Source: Apostichopus japonicus | Lineage: Eukaryota > Echinodermata > Holothuroidea > Aspidochirotida > Stichopodidae | Direction of reading: 5' to 3' | Assembly: GCF_037975245.1 (NCBI RefSeq) | Contig: NC_092578.1 | Location: 18,626,321-18,690,320, forward strand | Length of the DNA: 64,000 nucleotides | Shown: positions 38,786-54,705 of the stretch, in pieces | Position numbering within the stretch: the first letter of the stretch is position 1 | How the letters are laid out: the number at the start of each line of letters is the position of its first letter | Position numbers and translations under genes: made by a program | The notes under the pieces: generated by a model | The model's database searches: none | Told to the model about the DNA's origin: nothing | The model's input: only the letters and a program-made list of their open reading frames with translations

Positions 38786-40999
38786 ATGAAGATTTTGGTA
38801 ATTCCATTGAAGTTCTTGTTACTTTATTGCTTTTGGTCTTCATTCTTCTTTCATGTCAACGCTGCATCTGAAACGCCTTGTCCTCCAGGATGTTCCTGCG
38901 ACAACGACGGAGAATGGAGATGTGAGAGCAACAACCTGGTGAGAATTCCATCTCCTCTTCCTGAAAACATAACGTCTCTTGTCCTGACTTCACAGAACAT
39001 CCCCACCATTTACCGAAATGATTTTAGTGGTGTGCAAAGATTGCTGAAAATTAAAATTAACAACTGCAACGTATTGAACATTGAAAACGGAACGTTTGAA
39101 AATTTAACGGAGTTAGAAGAGTTGGATTTGGATTCGAATCGCCTGACGACAATTGATGTGAACCTTTTCCGGGGTCTACACAGTTTACGTATTCTAGAGT
39201 TGTCCCATAATGAAATAGAGAGAATTGAGAACGGAACATTTACAGACCTGAATAAATTGGAACAGTTGAGCATTGCATCAAATGGCATGCGCAGTATTGC
39301 AGAAGGATCATTCGAACCTTTGACATCCCTAGAAAATTTACTCCTAAGATGGAACGAATTGACTCACATCACGGCTGCTACATTAAATGGGCCGCAACAA
39401 CTCACTGAAATCAACTTAATATCTTACTATTTGATCTCATTTGAAATCCCATCATCGTTTTCACAGAGTTTACAAGTACTCCATGTAAACTATAATTCCA
39501 GACTGTCGTTTCCTCCATGTAGTTTGGGAAATCTCTCGAGTTTACAACATCTTTCTATCGATCGCACTTCGGTCAACTTTACAATTGATTTATTCGTTGG
39601 GGATGATTGTTACGGGAACCAAACAATCCCACCGTTGACTGATCTATCAATCGAAAATACTAATACTGAACTAATTTCGGTAGATTTATTGAGTCGATTT
39701 CCAGACTTACAGCGATTCTCTTTTGGTGATGACGATGAAGATATGTATGTGGAGCCTGGATCTCTGGAAGTACTTCAACAGTTAACTTACCTTCGACTGT
39801 ACAAATTACCGCCTTCATTTTACCAGCAAAGTATCGTTGAACCGTTGCCTCTTCTAATTGTTTTATGGATGGACGATCTCACAGCCATACCAACACCATT
39901 TATCACTGGGATCAGTAGAATTCTACGAGACATGTACATTTATTACCCGACGTTTACGGAATTGCCAAGTGGGGCATTTGGAAACGTTGCCTCTATGAAT
40001 TTCATTAGCATTGTAGATTCGCAAATAAAAGCCATTGACAGAAATGCATTGCAGGGCGTACCAAATCTAAGCAGACTCTCTTTCATCCGAACTCAGATAT
40101 CATTTCTACCGAATGGTCTCTTTGATAATACTCCTCAGCTTGACAGCATAGTCTTAAACAGTGATCGCCTTTCGTGTAATTGTAGTATGGCATGGGTGGT
40201 AAATTTTCAAGAAAAAAGACAGGACGTGACTTTAAGTGGTGACTGCTCCAGTCCGGCTCAACTAGAAGGAGCACCATTGTCTTCCTTGACTGACGTTGAC
40301 TTTGACTGTGTCCGTATACCAACTACACAGCCTACTACTGCAGTCTTAACTGCTGATGGAACACCACGACTCTCGACTAGAACTAAAACTACCCATCCCA
40401 CAACCAGGCCAACGGCTAGTACAGTAATACATGCAACTACAACAGGACATCTGAGCAGTAGTACAAGCTACCCGACAATCATAACGAATCAGACTTGGAC
40501 GAAATTCTCCGCATACCGTCCAAGTTACTTTACAACTAAAAGTCTGACGGAAGGGTCTACAATTAGCACTGAGACGTTAAACAAAGTTTCCACAAACATG
40601 ATCACAACAAACGGAACCAAGACACAGTTTCATTTCTTTTGGATATATATACCTGTAACTATTGTGGTTATAATTACGCTTGCTGTTACTCTTGTAGTTG
40701 TCCTAATAAAGGCACGCTACTTCAAGAAAGGCGCAGATCGTAACCATCGTGCAGGTGGTGAAAATAAAATTATACATGCATACGCTATAAATGATAATGG
40801 CCGCATAAACGACGCTTTCTATGACACTATTGAGGATGGAAGCTCCGCAGCTAATTATGGACTTTCTTCTCCCTGGACTAACATACCGATACAAACTTCT
40901 GTTCCATCATCAACCCAAAATCATCATCCACATCCTAAAAGTATCCATCACTATCAAAACAACAAAATAAATCGACCTGCCCCACCATATAGTTACTAA
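38786..40999 (+). CDS. Type I membrane LRR receptor, paralogue 1 (737 aa)
   Basis: Single-exon gene for a cell-surface leucine-rich repeat protein with no TIR domain. Residues 1-26 are a signal peptide. C32-C46 (CPPGCSC...WRC) form an LRRNT cap, and LRRs of about 24 residues follow to about 460. An LRRCT cap starts CNCSMAW at residue 464. A Thr/Ser-rich stalk (about 514-612), one membrane helix (about 617-641) and a tail of about 96 residues with FYDTI complete it. An ATG 30 bases upstream is in frame, but 38786 is preferred because paralogue 2 starts at the same residue and the signal peptide then begins cleanly. Many NxT/S sites suggest glycosylation. Ligand and function are unknown; recognition or immunity is only inferred from the architecture. 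Confidence 0.9.
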   Translation: MKILVIPLKFLLLYCFWSSFFFHVNAASETPCPPGCSCDNDGEWRCESNNLVRIPSPLPENITSLVLTSQNIPTIYRNDFSGVQRLLKIKINNCNVLNIENGTFENLTELEELDLDSNRLTTIDVNLFRGLHSLRILELSHNEIERIENGTFTDLNKLEQLSIASNGMRSIAEGSFEPLTSLENLLLRWNELTHITAATLNGPQQLTEINLISYYLISFEIPSSFSQSLQVLHVNYNSRLSFPPCSLGNLSSLQHLSIDRTSVNFTIDLFVGDDCYGNQTIPPLTDLSIENTNTELISVDLLSRFPDLQRFSFGDDDEDMYVEPGSLEVLQQLTYLRLYKLPPSFYQQSIVEPLPLLIVLWMDDLTAIPTPFITGISRILRDMYIYYPTFTELPSGAFGNVASMNFISIVDSQIKAIDRNALQGVPNLSRLSFIRTQISFLPNGLFDNTPQLDSIVLNSDRLSCNCSMAWVVNFQEKRQDVTLSGDCSSPAQLEGAPLSSLTDVDFDCVRIPTTQPTTAVLTADGTPRLSTRTKTTHPTTRPTASTVIHATTTGHLSSSTSYPTIITNQTWTKFSAYRPSYFTTKSLTEGSTISTETLNKVSTNMITTNGTKTQFHFFWIYIPVTIVVIITLAVTLVVVLIKARYFKKGADRNHRAGGENKIIHAYAINDNGRINDAFYDTIEDGSSAANYGLSSPWTNIPIQTSVPSSTQNHHPHPKSIHHYQNNKINRPAPPYSY

Positions 41000-41002
41000 T
41001 CT

Positions 41003-43353
41003 TGACCAGACATTTGACTCCAAGTGTGTATATCATTTTAACAAGCATACGATGTGTTAAGAGTACAACAATTTTTTTCTCATGTCAGGAATATATTTCA
41101 TTTTATGTATAACTCTTAAATAAGCGAACAAGGATGTTTCAGCGTACTAATTTTCCATTTTACTTTTCAAAGAGCTTGTAAATGCAACTTGAGGATTTTC
41201 TATACAGTTTGTATCTTACGGTGGTTCCGAAGGGTCACCCGAATCGTAGAATTAGTGTTTTAGCATAACACGACAAATTTGTATATTTTTGTTGAGTTAA
41301 AGAGTTACGCCAACGTTACATCTGGACTCCGAAAATTATCAACTTGTCGAGTTGCTGCGTTGCACGTAGCTAGACAACAAGTCAAAAATACAATATTTGC
41401 TAAGTTGACAGGTTTACGATAATATTATCTTGGCGACAATTATCAATTCGTTAACTTGTCAACTTTTCAACTCGACAAAACTCACATTTTTTATTTTGTC
41501 TTGCTATAATAACACGATAAGTCTACAACTCTCCCGTCCATTCAGAACCACCGTAGATTCCCATACTTTTTGTCTTATTCAATTTCGTTGTATGATATTA
41601 CTTTAATTTGCAGTTGTGTTAGTAACTTACAAAGACTTAAACATATAGAGAAAGTTAGAAAGACTTTAATATAAAATGAGTTAGAAAGGTTTAAATTTTA
41701 CAAAAGCTTAGTAAGACTTGAAGTTAGTAAGTACAGCAGGTGTAACTGTGAGGGGTGCGTTATCCTCCCATACAGAATATAAGCAACCCCCCCATCATCC
41801 CAACTGGCAGACTGAATATACAAAAAGTGTTACTGGACAGTACCGTACAACAATATTTAGCATGTGTGTGAGGTGCAACCCATAGACAGTCGGAAACGAC
41901 TCCACACTTTTTCAAAACTTAAAGTATAGCATCATTTTGCATCTAAGCAACCATGTCTTAAAGGGGAGGGGCCATCACCAAACACCACCCCAGCTACATT
42001 GAGAGTACTGCATGCAACTTTAACAAATGTTAGTATTAATTTACTTAGTTATGTTAATATGTTTAGCTTAGGATTTGGGGCACTGTTATTGGCTTACGTT
42101 GCAGGAGGTAACCAATACCCTCGCTAAAACACGTATTATAGTTGAAGCTTTATGACATATCTCTTGTTTTCAGCTTACTTTGGTCATCATGTACCAAACT
42201 GTCAAAAAGAGGAATTAGTCTGATTTGATAATGCAATGATACCTTCGCATATCGCAAAGCCCTATACTGGGGCCCAGGCCTGATGCTATATATACAGCTT
42301 TGTCATGTAAGTTATTCCTTGTTTCCTGGCGACGAATTTGAAATAAAAATGTCAGAAACAGGAATTACCCTGAAATTCCTCTAGAATGTGTAGCTGAGCT
42401 CTGTTGGGGGTCCGCAGGGATGGGGGGGGGTGCCATGAAGCTACAGCGTTCGTATTATCTTGTATTTATAGTGAATCAGAAGCACACAAAGATTAACATT
42501 TCTGAAAGAGGAATCACTGTGAATGTATTTCCTTCATGTTCGTATTTGATTTTAAACAAATTAATGAGGCGTAAATAACCGCAACTGAATAAAGCTGCCC
42601 ACCCCCCCCCCCCCCTCAACCAGATTGGTTGCTTTCAATTTGCATCACGCCTACATCTAGCAGGATATTATTAATCGAAATGCATTTAATGTTAACGAAT
42701 TCAGTCTCTATGACAGTGAAGGAAGCAATAATAATTTTTCAGTACATTTGGCAACAAGAATGAGTTGGTATTTACAAGATAAATAATGGTTAGTTGTTTT
42801 CCAATTTTGTTATCTGTCAAATAAAATTTACGCAAGCAGAAACTTTCCTAGTGTTTTCTTTTGTTTTCCTTATCGAGATCTTAGGCCTTCATGCTTTGTG
42901 GTTTGTGATCGATCAGCAAGTACGTGATTGATTTAAATCTTCGACTTTGTTCAACTATAATCGCTAACTCACTCATCTTATTTGCATATACCCCGCACCC
43001 TGCATTTCCTTATGGTCCGGCTTCAGCAGAATATATAATACTGCTTATCGGTATGCTAATAGACTCTTATAGGTGCAATTCACTTTGATTGTTTATAAGT
43101 ACATAAAACACTACAAAATGATTCCAGAAGAATTTTACAGCAGGACAATAAAGTCAGCGACTTATATGCCCCTCTTTATGAGATATTTACAGTTCAGTAT
43201 AAATTTCGCAAATGCGATAACAATTATCTAGTGAATATGAACCATCAACAACGGGAGATTTTCATTGTTGTGAAGCATAGTTCTGTCGCAGGATAACCCA
43301 GCTGAAAAGTTTATTCAATTAATTACCTTTCGTTTATATGATTCGATATCACA
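41003..43353. other. Intergenic region between the two LRR genes
   Basis: No gene was recognised. It contains a 335-bp foldback element with TA target duplication (41219-41553), C- and G-runs (about 42420 and 42600), and AT-rich sequence. An AATAAA at about 42342 could serve as a distant polyadenylation signal for paralogue 1. The sequence just upstream of the second start codon shows no useful match to that upstream of the first. Confidence 0.6.
41219..41553. mobile_element. MITE with Tc1/mariner-like TA target site
   Basis: The left end CGGTGGTTCCGAAGGG and the reverse complement of the right end, CGGTGGTTCTGAATGG, match at 14 of 16 positions. Both ends abut TA (41217-41218 and 41554-41555), as for Tc1/mariner-type insertions. 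The 335-bp interior is itself rich in foldback segments around 'caacttgtcgagttg' and 'caactcgacaa'. There is no ORF, so it is non-autonomous. Confidence 0.75.
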
Positions 43354-46086
43354 ATGAAGATTTTGGTAATTCCATTGAAGTTTTTGTTACTTTATTGCTT
43401 TTGGTCTTCATTCTTCTTTCATGTCAACGCTGCATCTGAAACGCCTTGTCCTCCAGGATGTTCCTGCGACAACGACGGAGAATGGAGATGTGTGAGCAAC
43501 AACCTGGTGAGAATTCCGTCTCCTCTTCCTGAAAACATAACGTCCCTTGTCCTGACTTCACAGAACATACCAACCATTTACCGAAATGATTTTAGTGGTG
43601 TACAAAGATTGCTGAAAATGAAAATTAACAACTGTAACGTACTGAACATTGAAAACGGAACGTTTGAAAATTTAACGGAGTTAGAAATGTTGAATTTGGA
43701 TTCGAATCGCCTGACGACAATTGATGTCAATCTCTTCGGGGGTCTACACAGTTTAAGATTTCTGGATTTGTCATACAATGAAGAAATAAGTATTCAGAAC
43801 GGAATTTTTACAGATTTACCTTTTTTAAACCAATTAAATATGAGAGGAAACAATCTCAAAAATCTGACTGCTGGAACTTTCAGTGGTCTCCGTAATATGA
43901 CCTTTCTTGACCTATCTGACAATGACATCGAAAGTATTGAGAACGGAACATTTATTGATCTGTATAGGTTGGAATATTTACGGCTAAGTGGAAATGATCT
44001 GAAATATTTGAGCGTTGATACATTCAGTGGCCTTCATAGTCTTAATATACTATACATTGATTCAAGTAACATCGATACTATTGAGAACGGAACATTTTTA
44101 TATTTGAATAATTTACGGGATTTATACCTCGGATCCAACCGTCTCAAACATCTGAGCGCTGGTATCTTCAGTGGCCTTCATAATCTGGAAAATCTTTACC
44201 TATCTAAAAATGATATAGAGAGCATTGAAGACGGAACATTCGAACCATTAACAAAATTATTGATTTTAGATCTGCAGGACAACAAACTAACTCACGTTAA
44301 CGCTTCTACCTTATATGGACCAGAACAGCTTACTAATCTGTACCTACATTTTAATGAACTGACTTCGTTGCAAATTCCTCAATCTTTTTCACCAACTTTA
44401 CGAATTCTTCATTTGGGAGACAATAGAAATTTGTCATTCGCCCCGAGTAGCTTAGGAAATCTTTCTAATTTACAAACACTCTATGTACAGAGGACCTCAG
44501 TAAACTTTTCACTTGATCTGTTCTTTGACGATGATTACCATGGGAACTATACAATTCCACCTTTGACCACTTTACACATCGAAAATTCTTCCACAAATAT
44601 GATTTCATTGGATTTACTTGATCACTTTCCAAGTTTAGAGGAATTGGCCTTCAGTGGTGAAGAAACGTATGTAGAGAATGAAGCATTAGAAGTATTACAA
44701 CAGTTGCGCACCCTCTTTATTTACCAAATGCCGTCTTCACTACATGGGCAAAGTTTTCTTAACCCATTACCTCGACTTCAAACCATATCCATTTATTATC
44801 TTAAGCTTAAGACAATACCGACGCCATTCATTAGTACAATCAGTAAAGTATTGAATAATCTTCATTTTTATTACTGCCAGTTTCAGGAATTACCCAGCGA
44901 GGCATTTGGAAATATATCCTCGTTAAACAGGATTACTATTCAACAGTTATCTCCTCAAATAGTTTCGGTGAATAAAGATGCACTGATGGGTGTTCCTAAT
45001 ATTCAATTTCTTTATCTTCGTAACTTCAAGTTAGCAGTCCTACCAGATGGGTTGTTCGATCACACTCCTAGTCTGTCTAACCTGGATCTATACGGTACCC
45101 AATTATCGTGTAATTGTAGCATGGAATGGTTGCTTAATTTTATAGAAACACAAGACGTGTCGGTTACTGGTCATTGTTTCAACCCCCCTGCACTATCAGG
45201 AATAGCTTTATCTAACCTAACTACGGATGACTTGAATTGCTTTGAAAACACTACTACAGAAATACCAGGATCAACAGATACAATAACTGAATTGTCCAAT
45301 ATGCCAGCCTCGCAACGTCTTACAACATCTGCTACCACAGACGCCATTAAGAGTACTAAAGACGTAACGCTGCCGTGGACTACGCAAACACCAGGATCGG
45401 CAACATATAAATTAACTGTGTCCAATACGCCATCCTCGCAACGTCCCACTACATCTTCTACCACAGACACCATTAAGAGTACTACAGGCGTAACGACAGA
45501 CTCTTCAAATCTCAAACTTACGACTGACAAACATAGTGACAGACTCACCACTGAAAAGAACGATTTATCCACAGGGATTACACACACTAGAACTACAAGA
45601 ATATATCAATCTAAAGTAACTACTGAGAGCAATTCACCAAAATCCAAATTCACGACCGGACACACGTACTCTTCCATCTCAACCAGTGGACATACAGACA
45701 CGTCGACAAGTCCATCTCAATTCCCCATGATTACTTCAATCCTCCTTGTTGTATCCGGGTTGATCATAATCGCTCTAGCCCTGTCTCTTGCATCTGTCGT
45801 ATTCAAGTGGTATTACTCAAAGAGAGAAAGAGGTCGTAGTGTTGGTCGCACAACTACCTCAAACGTTGCAAAAGATATTAGCAACGAAGACGATGGTAAC
45901 TATGAGATAGTAGACACTAGCAACTACTCGAACCAAACACTACAATGGACTAGTAATATACCTCTTAAAACTACAGAAACTTCAACAGGGCTGTATTATA
46001 ATCAAAATGAATATGATGATTATTATGAAAATAACATGGAACGGAGAGGAAGTTCTCCTTATCAAAACGTTGATAGCAGTATTTAG
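43354..46086 (+). CDS. Type I membrane LRR receptor, paralogue 2 (910 aa)
   Basis: Single-exon tandem partner of the gene at 38786. It has the same signal peptide and LRRNT (C32-C46), then a longer LRR array with four consecutive 144-nt (two-LRR) units from 43657 to 44232. An LRRCT starts CNCSMEW at residue 586. A long Thr/Ser stalk follows (about 635-788) with a repeated segment built on 'QRxTTSxTTDxIKST'. A membrane helix (about 792-817) and a 93-residue tail complete it. The tail holds YEIV and, near the end, SPYQNV (Y903), which fits both the ITIM consensus and a YxN SH2-type motif. The last segment shares WT-x-NIP with paralogue 1. There is no TIR domain. Function is unknown. Confidence 0.92.
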   Translation: MKILVIPLKFLLLYCFWSSFFFHVNAASETPCPPGCSCDNDGEWRCVSNNLVRIPSPLPENITSLVLTSQNIPTIYRNDFSGVQRLLKMKINNCNVLNIENGTFENLTELEMLNLDSNRLTTIDVNLFGGLHSLRFLDLSYNEEISIQNGIFTDLPFLNQLNMRGNNLKNLTAGTFSGLRNMTFLDLSDNDIESIENGTFIDLYRLEYLRLSGNDLKYLSVDTFSGLHSLNILYIDSSNIDTIENGTFLYLNNLRDLYLGSNRLKHLSAGIFSGLHNLENLYLSKNDIESIEDGTFEPLTKLLILDLQDNKLTHVNASTLYGPEQLTNLYLHFNELTSLQIPQSFSPTLRILHLGDNRNLSFAPSSLGNLSNLQTLYVQRTSVNFSLDLFFDDDYHGNYTIPPLTTLHIENSSTNMISLDLLDHFPSLEELAFSGEETYVENEALEVLQQLRTLFIYQMPSSLHGQSFLNPLPRLQTISIYYLKLKTIPTPFISTISKVLNNLHFYYCQFQELPSEAFGNISSLNRITIQQLSPQIVSVNKDALMGVPNIQFLYLRNFKLAVLPDGLFDHTPSLSNLDLYGTQLSCNCSMEWLLNFIETQDVSVTGHCFNPPALSGIALSNLTTDDLNCFENTTTEIPGSTDTITELSNMPASQRLTTSATTDAIKSTKDVTLPWTTQTPGSATYKLTVSNTPSSQRPTTSSTTDTIKSTTGVTTDSSNLKLTTDKHSDRLTTEKNDLSTGITHTRTTRIYQSKVTTESNSPKSKFTTGHTYSSISTSGHTDTSTSPSQFPMITSILLVVSGLIIIALALSLASVVFKWYYSKRERGRSVGRTTTSNVAKDISNEDDGNYEIVDTSNYSNQTLQWTSNIPLKTTETSTGLYYNQNEYDDYYENNMERRGSSPYQNVDSSI
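43657..44232 (+). repeat. Four 144-nt coding repeats (LRR pairs) in paralogue 2
   Basis: The motif 'GGAAC.TTT' or similar, encoding NGTF or NGIF, recurs at 43657, 43801, 43945, 44089 and as GGAACATTC at 44233, each exactly 144 bases apart. Each unit encodes two 24-residue LRRs, one containing FSGLHSL or similar and one ending SIENGT. Paralogue 1 has the corresponding landmarks at 39089, 39233 and 39305, so the second gene is larger by exactly five LRRs here. Confidence 0.9.
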
Positions 46087-46459
46087 TAAACGTTTTTATT
46101 AAACGATATATGAAGAATATAGACCATTTGCTGTAAGAACTAAGTATTGTTATTATTATCATGTGTACTAAAGCAAAGTATTTTTTTATCAATTTTAATC
46201 TCATGACTTTGATTTCATGGCCAATTACCTTCAATCATTCATAATTATAATTCAATCAGGAGTTAAAGATGGTGTGTCTTGGTGAGGTATTTTATGTTTA
46301 TTCGACGTAGAAACTGAAGGAATGGATGGTCCTATATAGATAAGAAGATAAGTTTCTTATTTGTAGGACTTGCTGTATATATATATGTTTGTATTACTGT
46401 ATATGTATCGCAGTCTATTGATACTTGTACTATTGCTTTTTTTCTTTTCTTTTCTTTTT

Positions 46460-46520
46460 TCGTTTACGACCTGTTTAAGCCGAATTTCCGATTGTGGACA
46501 ATAAATTCAAATTCAAAATA
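46460..46520 (+). mobile_element. Possible non-LTR retrotransposon 3' tail
   Basis: The sequence 'gccgaatttccgattgtgga' followed by 'caataaattcaaattcaaa' is typical of the 3' ends of CR1/L2-like elements, which finish with AATAAA and a short hexamer repeat. It could also be the native polyadenylation region of LRR paralogue 2, which ends 380 bases upstream. Confidence 0.35.
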
Positions 46521-47161
46521 TAGCAACTCCGTATTATCTGAAAAATGGCTTTTTGTTACACTAAACATTTTGTTTTTACTTTGATATATCTGTTCTTTTA
46601 TTTTTATGGCAAAAGGATGAAAAATAACTGGTAGAAACATTGACTGATTGAATTTTTTTATCATGCCACTTTTTTTATGCGTTGTATGAAAATTTTATTC
46701 ATGGGAAGAGGCAAAAATGGAGCCTTTCCTGGTTACGTGAACCAAATGTGTGTATATGTTCCATAGCAAATTCCTCAAGCCTATATTTGAATGAAAACTC
46801 TATTTGTCTGTGAAACTCTAGATGCAAAGATTATTCTCTCTCGCTCTTCTTTTCTCTAAATGGAATGTATAAATATCACGACAATTGCTGACAAGCGGCA
46901 TTCTATAATTCTTAAATAAACTAGTTAATGTCAATGTTATTCATTTTGACACTTTAATTGGTAATTTTCTATGTATATTAGACTTCTAACGCTGTTTTTG
47001 TTAAGTACATATTTTCGATTTTCCTTCCCACTTCGATTGATGTATAAGTATTAATATCGGAATTATAGAAACTTTATGTCAGTCACTTTGGAAATAAACT
47101 ACAAGATACTACATTTATGTTTATGCTATCTTTGTTTGTATTGCATCTTAAAAACAGACCA

Positions 47162-47312
47162 TATGTGTTAGACTATATGGTTCAGTCACTTTAATTGATA
47201 AACCTCAGCTTTTGAAAGGGTCATTTCTCTAAAATTAAAAAGTGGTACAGAGATACAACCTGGACTGCAAGCAATAATTTTGAACCACCCACAAAATATC
47301 AAATTTAATTTT
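47162..47312. repeat. Dispersed repeat, copy 2
   Basis: Same orientation and same order of conserved segments as 16507-16735, but shorter because it lacks the A/T-rich insertion. The two copies are 30 kb apart, one intronic and one intergenic, so this is a dispersed element of unknown class. Confidence 0.65.
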
Positions 47313-48688
47313 TTGCTCTTTTAATTAGTATTATCAGTGTATTAATACCATAAGGATTTTATATTTGTATTACCATCATAGATTTAAAAACCTTCTATTT
47401 TTTGGTGGGGCCCCTTCTTGTACATTTATAGGTACCGATCAACATAGGATTATGGTCATATTCTGTCTACCGATGGGTAGCCCTAATCCCTCATGACTTT
47501 ATTTTTGGCGAAAGTTTTTCCTTCTTGTCCCACCCAAAAGCATATGGGAGTTGCGCCCACGGTATTTTTATGATTAAAACGCGACTTTGTTTGAAACCAG
47601 CTGCATTTATATGTGTGGTGTTGTACAAGTAAGTAGAGTAAAAAACATCTTGTAAATATCATGTTCAGTAGCATAGTTTCAACGCAATAAAAGAAATTAA
47701 ATAAGAAGGAGTTATAAAGTGGTGGACAACCCCCCCCCCCCCTCCCTCCCTGGTCTCAAATTTTTAACGTATATATCTGCCTACAGATATATGCATACAT
47801 ACGTCATCGACTGATCGGGGAATCCCCTTCAAATTTATTTGTATGCAATATAACTCTGATGGTAGCAGCTCCCTGCTATATAACCTGTGTTATGTCATCA
47901 TTTTTCATACTGGTAGATATATAGACTTTCTCACTTGAGCTTCGACCCTGCACTATAATTGGGCAACAACATAAATTCAGACATGGAATTAGGTATACAT
48001 ATAAACTTTATGATTCGTATATGGACATAGTGGAATTATTACCCCTCTCATGTCTACGATGAGCTTGTGAAAGATTTCAGTGAGTCCATAAAACTTCCAA
48101 GGGTGACATCCAATGTAAGATAACATCAATATAATTCGTCTGCAAATTTAAATATCAAAATGATATCACGCCCATCATCTGCATGTATAGAAGAAACCGA
48201 CTAATTTCAATTCGCAAAGTTTAACACGATTGACAGTTTCAAACAATATGTGGGCTTTCAACGACAGTACAGTCTCCTAAATAATTATTAATCAGTAAGA
48301 AAGCGAAAGAATTATTCAACAAACCGATATATTACAGAGAACGAAGCACATATTCCTAATTTAGTCTTTAAATACGAATTGCCTTTGACCTCGCTTTATC
48401 TACATTCTTATCTTAGCTATAAGTTCAAGAATTGTATCAGAAACTCTTTACAATATTTGCTTTAAGACACCATACAAAATCTGCAATAAAAGTATAGTTA
48501 CGAAAGTTAGCCGAGTATTAACTTTAGTAGAATGGCAAATACGTCAATGACCTTCCTCAGTTCTACGTTTGTAGAAGCTATTCTTTTCCTACTTACAATC
48601 TTTGCTGCTATCTTCAAACCGATCAGCATGCTTTGCAATAAATACACACTTACAGCCGCGACCGTTCTGTAAATCAGAAGAGAAGAGA

Positions 48689-54084
<5,396 letters not shown>

Positions 54085-54085
<1 letters not shown>

Positions 54086-54352
54086 GCTACTAACAGGAGA
54101 GATGTGGTTATTATTGGTTTTACATGGCATTTACATACAGTCATGGGAACAGGATAGATTTAACAAAGGTCTGCTCGTTGAAGTGAACCCTGAAATGCAC
54201 ACAAGCTACTAACAGGAGAGATGTGGTTATTATTGGTTTGACATAGCATTTACATACAGTCATGGGAACAGGATAGATTTAACATAGGTCTGCTCGTTGA
54301 AGTGCACATGAGCTACTCACAGAAAAGATGCGGATGTTATTGGTTACATGGT
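54085..54352. repeat. Tandem repeat at the DCAF13 stop codon (about 119/107-bp units)
   Basis: Units starting agctac at 54085, 54204 and 54311 (partial) share 'aacaggagagatgtggttat' or similar, followed by a segment around 'catacagtcatgggaacagg'. The first unit begins on the last base of the TGA, so the array forms the start of the DCAF13 3' UTR. The second unit lacks a 12-base segment of the first. Confidence 0.9.
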
Positions 54353-54705
54353 TACTTGACAATCCTTTGCTACTGGACTGAATCTGAAGAGAAGGTGACC
54401 ATATTTGTTTTAGCAGAAATTCCGGGGACATGATATTGATTTTGCCCCTCCCTCCCTCCAACCGCCCTCCTCCGATGTTGACATGGGGGGGGGGGTAGTA
54501 TCTATGCTATATGTTTTAAGGGATGGTTGAGATTTTGAGATCCTCTCAATGTTTGGTGGTGTTGTGTTTCAAGAATGATAGTCAGATGCCCACGATTTCT
54601 CTGCGACACATTTTCAAGAAACGGGCATTTTTCTTTCTCAAAGTTACATCATTCTGGGCCTTTCATAAATCTGAGGATGATCGGTGATGGACAGTCGATG
54701 CTACG

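Larger units (their letters stand above)
46087..48688. other. Intergenic region between LRR paralogue 2 and DCAF13
   Basis: No gene was recognised. It includes a candidate non-LTR retrotransposon tail (about 46460-46520), a copy of the dispersed repeat also found at 16507 (47162-47312), an AATAAA at about 47093 and a C run near 47732. The 5' UTR and promoter of DCAF13 should lie near the end, but I saw no clear motif. Confidence 0.6.

Noticed and set aside
45171-45587. 138-residue minus-strand reading frame opposite LRR paralogue 2
   Set aside because: It is a Val/Ser-rich shadow of the Thr-rich stalk and has no domain.
48602-48688. N-terminal extension of DCAF13 from the in-frame ATG at 48602
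   Set aside because: The conserved protein begins at MxVKxLSRNP, which corresponds to the ATG at 48689; the extension has no family counterpart.
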